In this document: in pieces, positions 56,282 to 64,000 of the stretch
How the letters are laid out: each line of letters begins with the position of its first letter
Numbering within the stretch: position 1 is the stretch's first letter
NCBI RefSeq assembly: GCF_001680005.1
Contig: NC_033559.1
Coordinates: forward strand, 1,488,001 to 1,552,000
Source of the DNA: Plasmodium coatneyi
Taxonomy: Eukaryota; Apicomplexa; Aconoidasida; Haemosporida; Plasmodiidae
Direction: 5' to 3'
DNA length: 64,000 nt
The notes under the pieces: model-generated
Told to the model about the DNA's origin: nothing
What the model saw: only the letters and a program-made list of their open reading frames with translations
Databases searched by the model: none
Position numbers and translations under genes: made by a program

Positions 56282-58349
56282 TTATCTAACATAAGGAACA
56301 GAGTATTCTGTAGAATTATCATCCTCCTCCGTTAAGTCAGGTTCTGAATCTACTGTTGTTGAGTCAAATGGAGAACTATCTTCCCCATTTCGCATATTCA
56401 AGTTTCGTACTAATGATCTTTTTTTTCTTCCGCTTCTTTTATGGTTACTTCCTCCCCCTCCTCCTCCAAGGAAAGTGTTACGTAAGTCGGAAAATATAGA
56501 CGTATACTGAAAATAAAAGAAAGGAATGGACAAGAATGGGAATGTGTTCGCAGAATGTATATATATGTACAATTACTGATCGTTTTATACATTCATTTTA
56601 AGCATTCATTTTTAACGTTCATTTTTACACATTTCATTTTTTTTTTTGCATTTGTTCTATGCACTCTTTTTTAAATAGACAGCAAATATTAATAAGTGTT
56701 ATTATACATATTTCCTGTGTTAAGTGTACTTTATAGAGAAAGAGAGCAAGTGCTGGTAATGCTACCCCTGCAACGCCAGCAGCAGCACCGCCACCAATAG
56801 TGCTACTGTCCATTCCAGTAGAGCCTGGAGCAGTTAGAGGTATTTGCTGGGGCGGTCCTTGCGGTTTTCCTGGGGGAGGTGGACCTTGGGGTCTTGGACT
56901 ACCAGTGTTCTGGTTTCCCGTGGAACCGGTACCAGAAGAACCTGGGTTCCAGGTTCCTGTAGAACCAGGTCTTGGACTACCAGTGTTCTGGTTTCCCGTG
57001 GAACCGGTACCAGAAGAACCTGGGTTCCAAGTTCCTGTAGAACCAGGTCTTGGACTACCAGTGTTCTGATTACCAGTACTGCCGGGTCCGGAAGAACCTG
57101 GATTCCAGGTTCCTGTAGAACCGCTACCAGAAGAACCTGGGTTCCAAGTTCCTGTAGAACCGGAACCAGAAGAACCGGGGTTCCAAGTTCCTGTAGAACC
57201 GGAACCAGAAGAACCGGGGTTCCAAGTTCCCGTAGAACCTGGGTTATGAGCGCCACCACCTCCTCCACCTAACAAGGAAGTAAGAAAAAAGGGTTGGTTT
57301 AAATCATATCGAAGGTCGCAGAAAGTGACATGTTGTGGGTGCACTTTCACTTTTCATGTTTTTTCTTTCCTCCGTGTAATAATACTTCTGGATTATACAT
57401 ATTTGTTATATGCCCTACCTCCCTTTGCTCTATTTGTCTTACCTGATACAGATCTTAAATGTTGTGATGGCCCTGATTCAGGGCACTCCAATTTTTTAGG
57501 TTGTGCGAATTCCCCACCCTCCTTACTTTTCTCACTTTGAAATTTTTCACAATATTTATCATTGGCAGTTCCTGGGCACCTCTGACTTAATGTATTATAT
57601 GTTGTTTCGGCTGTTAGCCAGGAACCCTCGTATTCTGGACTGCTGCAATATGTAGTAAGCTCATCGCTGTCGCTGCTTTCCATTCTTTTATAGTCGTAAT
57701 AATAATCGAACAGCGTTTTAGCCTGCGGGAACCTGTCTTTGATAATATTAGGATATAAATTTTCGCACTCACATGTAGGATAGAAGCTCTTCAGCTTCCC
57801 ATAAATTGACGGCATAGCCATTGAGCGAGACTCTCCTAATTTACCTCCTAACCAATAAAAGAAAAAACTATAACGTTCATTATCGGGCAAGGACCCAAAC
57901 CCTTCCCCCTCATTCCCCTTACATGCTACACAGTAGCTACTTGCAATTTTATTGGGTAGGTTTCCGTCTGTAATACGGTACATATCTAATGATGTTTTCA
58001 CATCCCGTTCCAATTTAGTACGTTCCTGATGCCCTCCCGGGAATGTACAACTCCTTCCTTCTCTTCCTTCGTCTAACGCATCGTATATTTTTTGTGATGG
58101 TTTTTTAAATGGAGCGGCCTGCTAAAAATATAATTGGTAGTATGAAATGGAGCATGTGTAAAAAATGGGTGTTTCTACATGTGTGCATTTTTTCCATATT
58201 ATTATTTACTGCACTATGCACAAATTATTATATATACATCATATATATAATTGTTGATGTTGTAACAAGGAAGGAAGCTTGTGTTAGGGGTAGTTGGTGG
58301 AAGGAAGGGAAGCAACAGGTCCCTTCAATGTGTTTACCGGTTGAACCAT
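56282..58349 (-). CDS. KIR: KIR protein with fibrinogen/salivary-like stalk, four exons
   Basis: KIR variant antigen. Exons in transcript order: 58338..58349 (MVQP, donor GTAAAC), 57443..58121 (acceptor TTTTTAG), 56730..57268 (acceptor CTTGTTAG), 56282..56506 (acceptor TTTTCAG). Phases are 0, 1, 0, giving 485 codons with the stop. Exon 2 is the core (FKKPSQKIYDALDEGREGRS, SFFFYWLGGKLGES, FPQAKTLFDYYYDY). Exon 3 is a stalk of 13-residue GSTGTWNPGSSG units like host fibrinogen alpha repeats, then PQGPPPPGKPQGPPQQ like salivary proline-rich proteins, then the membrane segment GVAGVALPALALFLYK. Exon 4 is the tail (YTSIFSDLRNTFLGGGGGGS, basic HKRSGRKKRS, ending YSVPYVR). The stalk module is shared with exon 9 of SICAvar C. 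The core and upstream DNA match the KIR at 1..804. Confidence 0.92.
56842..56896 (-). other. Salivary proline-rich-protein-like segment in KIR
   Basis: RPQGPPPPGKPQGPPQQIP follows the fibrinogen-like repeats in exon 3. It is the same kind of unit as in SICAvar C but shorter, and it lies at the same relative position (between the fibrinogen-like array and the membrane segment). Confidence 0.6.
56893..57245 (-). other. Fibrinogen-alpha-like 13-residue repeat array in KIR
   Basis: About nine units alternate GSTGTWNPGSSG(S/T/P) and GSTGNQNTGSPRP. The run GSTGNQNTGSPRPGSTGTW differs at one residue (T for P) from the human fibrinogen alpha stretch as I remember it. The tandem DNA copies are nearly identical, so the array has expanded or been homogenised in the parasite. 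Confidence 0.75.
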
Positions 58350-60024
58350 TTTTCCTATATATTCACTCTACATATAACAAAAATTTCTACTGAAAGTTGC
58401 CTTCTACTTATTCATAAGGGTTATATATGTGTGTGGGATTCTTCGGTTATATATTCCAAGTTGGGGAGTTCCTCAGTGGGAGATGTATATATATATCAAA
58501 AATTTTGTACTCTTCTTTTTTCTTAATAAAGATGTGTAATCCTTTTAACTTTCTTTCAAAGGAATGCCATAATATAAACTATATATACACACATACACAT
58601 CAAAATCATTTCATAATATGTGCACATATATATAATTTAAGGTAAGAATATGAACGGGCGTACGAATGAACGAACAAGCAAAGAATAAGAAAATAATGGA
58701 TCGAAGGAGTCAAACCCCTCATGTTCAATTTGTGTATCTATGTATTATATATCTTTGTGCATTGTGTGCATGTGTTCATTTGGAGCATTCCATTATTATG
58801 TACACTTCTCTCTTATTATGTATATAAGCACACCTTTTTTCTATTTGATGAAAAATTTTCACATGTACTACATACCTTTTATGTTTTATCGTTATGTTTA
58901 AAGGGGAAAGTTAATTGAAAAATGTTAATATGCATATTGCATATTTCAATCCCAAAAAAAAAGGAGCACACTCTTCCCTCCCCTTCACTTTTGGAATGTG
59001 CACCTATTCATTTATATGCTCAGGGAAGAGTGCACATTTACAGAATAAATTAGAGGAGTGTAGTACAAATATATATCCTCATATTTCATGTTCAATAGAG
59101 AGAGTGAAAATTCTGTTTCTGTTGGTGTGCATGTGCACATTTCCTATATTTATTCATTCCTTTCTTCTCCTTCCTTCTTTTTTCTTATATTATTATTGTG
59201 TGAGGTGCTTCATTGTTATATTACTTTTTATTACTTTTATTTGTTCCTTCCCTTTAAGATATTATTCTTCACCTTAAAAAAGGGAAGAATTTAGAATTAT
59301 GTTCTTTGAATTATGGAAATATATTTTACACATAAAATTTCTATGGGAGCTTTCTTATATAGTGCATATACCTATTTTATATTGAGCACTCAACTTTTTT
59401 TTTCACCGTACTTAAGTGCTTATGAATATTTCCTATGGAATATACACTTATAACGGGAAAATATATGAAATGATTCTATACTTATTCAGAACTGCTGCCG
59501 TTTGGTATGAACAGAAATGTGTACATGTCTCCCTATAAATTAGTACTATCCTTTTTTTACTTCATTCTTGCCAGTTCTATATTTATTAGGTATTAATAAC
59601 TCCTCCTTTACACCCTTCCTTTCTAAGGAAGGCAATGTTCCTTCCCTTCCTTACGAAGGTTTCCTTCCTCCTCCTTAGACCCCTTTCTTCTTCCTCCCTT
59701 AGACTCTCCTTTCCTTCTTCCTCCTTAGACCCTCCTTCCCTTCCTTAGATCCCTTTCCTTCCTTAGATCCCTTTCCTTCCTTAGACCTTCCATCCTTATG
59801 CCCTTCCTTTCCTTCCTTCCCTAGACCCTACTTTCATTCCTTTTCATTAGACCCTTCCTTCCCTTCTTAGATCATTCCCTCCCTCCTTAGATCATTCCCT
59901 CCCTCCTTACATCATTCCCTTCCTCCTTAGACACTCCTTTCCTTCCACCTACCACCCTAACGCAACCTTCCTTCCAACCTACCACCCCTAACACAACCTA
60001 CCTTCCACCAACCATCTTCTATCA
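58350..60024. other. Spacer upstream of KIR, duplicate of 0.8-2.05 kb
   Basis: 58350..about 59600 is homologous to 805..about 2050. 59600..60010 is C/T-rich minisatellite (CCTTCCTTAGACCC, CCACCCCTAACACAACC), ending right at the stop of the next KIR. No gene is supported. Confidence 0.65.
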
Positions 60025-61326
60025 TCATCTGGATGATGAAGTAGTATATGGGATTGAATATTCTGATGAACCAAGTGTTGAGAAACCTTCTGTAGAAGAA
60101 CCGTCGTCATCGTCGTCATTATCAAACTCATTAAATTCTCTCCTAAGGGATCTTTTTTTTCTGCTTCCTCCAGAAGAGGAGTTATTCCCCTTAAGGATAG
60201 AAGGGAGGAACAGATGTGATTTATACTTGTAAAAAAAGTATGCCAAGGCAGGTAATCCTACTGCAGATAATGCACCTGACACAGCAGGAACGACACCGTT
60301 CATAGTTTGTTCTTCCCCTTCTTTTCTGTGACTACCACCACCGTCACTCCCTCCTTTTCCTTCTCCACCAGAGACACCGTCCGGACAACTTTCTGCATCA
60401 CTACAGGAACCGCTGCTGCCGGCTTGGTTTGGATTAGGATTTGGTTTGGGTTTGGGAGTTTTTTGTTCTAAACAGGAAAGGAGATTTGCCTCATCTTCCC
60501 CGTATGAAGGAAGATCATCTGTGGACATTCTTCCAGACTGCTCTTTAGACAGTAATTCTGATGGTGGTGGGATAGTACCACCACCACCACTAACACCAGC
60601 ACCAGTGCCAGTGTGTTTGAATTTGTCCCAAAATTTTTTAAAGTAATCATTTGGATTAAGTGACCCACTTGCTTTTATTGGTCTATAAGCTGTATTAGCA
60701 GCGTCCAAGTATTGTTTATATGCCTGCGTACAGGTGGTGCCATTCTTTCGTAGATGTTCCCATATCTTTGTGTAGTCGTAATAATAATCAAATACTTTTT
60801 TTCTTCGCTGGAAATGAGTACAGAAAACACTACTATTCATAGGGTGGTAACTACACTGATGGTTGGTGCCGTTCAATTTATCGTAGATTTGCTCCATAAT
60901 AGTCTTAAATTGTTGACGCCCATTCTTCAATTTACTACATAACGTATCTCCAAGCCAGAAGTAGAAATAATCACAAATTACTGAACAAGGTTGTCCCTCC
61001 TCTGTACTCATCTTAGATAGGAGGCACCACGCTTGGGCAACTATTTTCGCGTCAACTTGATGCTGCACAGTGGTCCCCACTTTACTGTCCAGAATACCCC
61101 ATATTTGACCTTCCCATGACCCGTTATTCCTACATTGACGATTACCACTCTCAAATTTTTGATAGATTTGTTTGGAAGGTAATTGATTCACACTACACTG
61201 ATCCTATAAATATATAATTCATAAAGTTCATATACTCCTGTATATCCATAATATTGTACATAGAATATTATATAAATATCAGTTCACACTTCCCAAGGAA
61301 GTAACAAAACATATTACCTTTACCAT
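60025..61326 (-). CDS. KIR: KIR protein with long CD99-like segment, unsplit tail
   Basis: KIR variant antigen. Exon 1 is 61318..61326 (MVK, donor GTAATA); exon 2 is 60025..61203 (acceptor TTTATAG, opening DQCSVNQLPSKQIYQKFESG). Total 396 codons with the stop. The core has AWCLLSKMSTEEG, CDYFYFWLGDTLC (FYFW), RRKKVFDYYYDYT. The stalk contains PKPNPNPNQAGSSGS, a spacer, then GVSGGEGKGGSDGGGSHRKE. This matches host CD99 over roughly 45 residues with few differences; CD99 mimicry by P. knowlesi KIR proteins is established. The membrane segment SALSAVGLPALAYFFYK runs straight into the tail YKSHLFLPSILKGNNSSSGG, ending SSEYSIPYTTSSSR, with no intron, as in the KIR at 34646. The core differs enough from that gene that the two are not recent copies throughout. 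Confidence 0.93.
60306..60456 (-). other. CD99-like segment in KIR stalk
   Basis: About 50 codons from PKPNPNPNQ to RKEGEE. GEGKGGSDGGGSHRKEGEE is identical to human CD99 as I recall it, and the flanking PNPNPN and SGSxSDA words also align. It lies in the ectodomain just outside the membrane, the same relative place as in CD99. Confidence 0.85.
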
Positions 61327-62276
61327 GATTTATTAATACCTCCGTGTATAATAAATTTTTAAAATTGTTCCTATATTCATAGAATATGGAATATATATAT
61401 AGATATATTGCTCATTTTACAATGGTCACGAGTACATATGTGTGTATAAAACATTTCTACTCCCTCCTCCAAAAGTACCTATTTCTTTATTCCTTAAAAA
61501 AAAATGATGATAACACACACGCATACACATTAAATCATCAAATACACATAGCTAAAAGTAGAATCATGCGCATGTATATAAAAACAACAGAATTGTGGGT
61601 TAAAAAATAAAAAAATCAAATTTTTATAAATACCCTATCTATACATTTTGTACCTACATACTCAGTACCTATACACTACATAAAATGATTCGTAGGCAAT
61701 TACCCGGAAGATTATATTATTATTCAACCCCCTTCATAATGCTATACATAATAATGACACTAATTCCCCTTAAGTAGGAATTTCCATATTTATTCCAAAT
61801 TTAATTTCTTCTATTTATTTAAAAAATTATTAAACACTGCTGATTTACGTAGTACAGTTCTCATATGCACAATATTTCTCTCCTCTTCTGCAGAATGTGC
61901 ACATATTTATAAATATGCAGTGGAATGGGATCACATATACATTTATAAAATGTGCACATATAAGAATGATAGGAAAGAAGAGGAATTATATGAGTATTAT
62001 ATATTACAGAGAACAAAAAGATGTATACATCCTTTATAAGAACATTTTGCACTACACGCTTTCCTTCCTTCTGCATCTACGACTACTTAATAATAGCAAT
62101 TTTTCCTCTTATTTCTTTCTACGTCATAATCATTTACACTCTATATCACCTACAAAAAAAAAAATATATATATTCCTCCATCTCAGCTTGTCCTTTTTTT
62201 CTTTTAATCTCATTTAGTGTCCAACATATTATTTTACACCTCCACCACCTTTCCTCTCTCATGAGTACAATTAGCC
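61327..62276. other. Upstream region of unsplit-tail KIR
   Basis: AT-rich and homologous from about 61495 to 36040..36780. It leads into telomere-like array 2. No gene is seen. Confidence 0.6.
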
Positions 62277-63895
62277 CTCAGGGTTCAGTGCTCACACTTT
62301 ACGCTTCAGGCTTCCGTATTTCAGGGTTTAGCGTTTCAGGATTAATGGCTTAGGGTTAATGATTTAGGCCTTTAAATTTAGGTTTCATGGTTTACGGTTC
62401 AGGGTTTAGGCTTTAAGTGTCAGGATTTAGGGTTCAGTGTTGAGGGCTAAGGGTTTAGTGTTCAGGTTTCAGCTTTCAGCTTTCAGGCCTGAGCTCTTAA
62501 CGTTTAGGGTTCAGAGTTTTGGGTTTAAGGTTCAGAATTTAGGGTTTGGGATTTATGGTTTACGTTCAGGGTTTAGCGTTTTGAGTTGATGTTTTAGGGT
62601 TGACGATTTTAGTTTTCAGTGTTCTTTGTACAACGTTTTGGATTTTAGCGTACAGGATTCAGGCTCTATCGTTCAGGATTCAGTGTATATGCTTTAGGGA
62701 TTAGTTCTTGGTGCTTAGGATTCAGGACTAAGACTTTAGTGTTAAGGATTCAGGGTTTATATTTAAGGATTCAGGGTTTAGGGTTTAGAGTTTAGCGTTC
62801 GGGACTTGGCGCTCAGGATTTATGGTTCAGCGTTTTAGGGTTTAGTGTTCAGCATTTAGGGTTGAGGACTCAGGTTTTCGTGTTTTGGGTTAAGGCCTTA
62901 TGGTTCAATGTTAAGGGTATAGTGTTTGGCGTTCAGGCTTTAGGATTCAGGGTTTAGGGCTCAGCCCTGAGCGGTTAGGGGCTAGGGCTTAGGGATCAGA
63001 GTTTAGGGTTCCGCGTTTACCGTTCACGCCTCCATTGTACGTTTTCTCATGTGAGTAGTTATTAAGAACTGTGAACTATAAACCCTGAAATGCTGAACCT
63101 AAAACGTAAACCCTAAACCCTATATCCTAAACCCTAAAACCTGAAGCCTAATTCCTGAAACCTAAACCCTGAACCCTAAACTATGAACCCTAAACCCTAA
63201 GGCCCACATCTTAACCCCTAAACTCTCAAACCTAAACCCTAAACCCTTAACCCTAAACCCTAAACCCAAGACCCTAAACCGTTAACGGAAAAAAGAAAAC
63301 CCTGAACCCTAAACCCTAAACACTGAACCCTGAATCCTAAATCCTAACCGCTCAGCCCTAAACCCTGAATCCCCAACTCTAAACGCCTAAAACCTAAATC
63401 CTCAACCCCAAATACTGAACACTAAACCCTAAAGCGCTGAACCACGAATCCTGAAGGCCAAGTCCCAAATGCTAAATCCTAAACCCTAAACTCTGAACCC
63501 CTAACCGTAAATCCCACACCCTCAATCTCAAACCCTAAAACCCAAACCCTAAAACCTAAACCCCAAATCCTAAACACTGAAACCTAAAATCCTAAACCCT
63601 AAAACATTAACCCTAAAAGATAAACCCTAAACGCTAAACCATAAACCCTAAACCCTAAATCCTGAACCCTAAAGCCTAAGCCCAAAACTCTGAAACATAA
63701 ACGTTAAGACCTGAAACCTGAAACATTAACACTAAAATCCTCAACACTCAACCCTGAACCCTCAATCCTCAACCTTCAACCTTCAACCTTCAACCCTCAA
63801 CCCTCAAATCCTAAACCTTACACCCTAAAATCCTTCAACCCTAAAGTCTAAAACCTAAGATCTAAACCCTTAGCCCTCAACCCTGGACCTTTAGA
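62277..63895. repeat. Interstitial telomere-like array 2, inverted halves
   Basis: 62277..63015 has G-rich heptads (TTCAGGG/TTTAGGG variants). A centre of about 50 bases (63018..63068, containing TTTTCTCATGTGAGTAG) follows. 63068..63895 has CCCTAAA/CCCTGAA variants. It has the same inverted plan as array 1, with nearly equal arms here. Confidence 0.9.
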
Positions 63896-64000
63896 AGTTT
63901 CTTCAATTTCTTGAACTTCCTTAACCTCTCCAAAATGTACTCAAGTTCGTAACCCGCTTTAATCATATATATGGGGTAAAATGTAATTTTAGGAGCACAT
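63896..64000. other. Unassigned right edge
   Basis: About 100 bases after the telomere-like array, containing CTTCAATTTCTTGAACTTCC. Too short to interpret. Confidence 0.4.

Overview
The window is nuclear DNA of a simian malaria parasite of the Plasmodium knowlesi / P. coatneyi clade. Two gene families identify it. SICAvar genes (schizont-infected cell agglutination variant antigens) show cysteine-rich-domain exons and the conserved cytoplasmic exon with GPHEYTLVK, RTIIDIHLEVL and DFFEILVQEF. KIR genes (the knowlesi branch of the pir superfamily) show FYYWLG cores, one membrane segment ending in LYK or FYK, and basic/acidic tails. Degenerate GGGTT(T/C)A telomere-like heptads lie inside the chromosome, as known for P. 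knowlesi. I cannot tell P. knowlesi from P. coatneyi by reading alone. There are no tRNA, rRNA, CRISPR or prokaryotic signals. Most of the DNA is AT-rich, with long one-sided pyrimidine/purine tracts and minisatellites in introns and spacers.

Layout, with exon structures worked out by hand from GT/AG sites and reading phase. Partial KIR (-) 1-804. KIR (+) 3938-5914. KIR (+) 7880-9280. SICAvar A (-) 9959-16816, nine exons. Decayed unidentified gene (-) about 19305-20102. KIR (+) 21584-23873. SICAvar B (-) 24380-28585, short type. Two-domain KIR (-) 29806-32264. KIR with an unsplit tail (-) 34646-35881. Inverted telomere-like array 36783-38062. G-rich minisatellites. KIR (-) 40942-41954 with no visible tail exon. 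KIR (-) 43455-45064. SICAvar C (-) 47187-54931, ten exons. KIR (-) 56282-58349. KIR with an unsplit tail (-) 60025-61326. Second inverted telomere-like array 62277-63895.

The order SICAvar, KIR, KIR with unsplit tail, inverted telomeric array occurs twice (24.4-38.1 kb and 47.2-63.9 kb), with recognisably homologous spacers. This suggests block duplication around the telomere-like arrays.

The most striking observation is that several variant antigens carry segments resembling host proteins. Two are CD99-like (KIR at 60025 and KIR at 3938; CD99 mimicry by KIR is already known for P. knowlesi). One repeat array resembles the 13-residue repeats of the fibrinogen alpha chain, joined to a stretch resembling basic salivary proline-rich proteins. 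That composite occurs both in SICAvar C and in the KIR at 56282, in exons of the same phase. Elastin-like stretches occur in SICAvar A and in a cryptic exon of the KIR at 3938. The fibrinogen, salivary-protein and elastin matches come from my memory of the human sequences and need database confirmation. I know of no description of them in these families.
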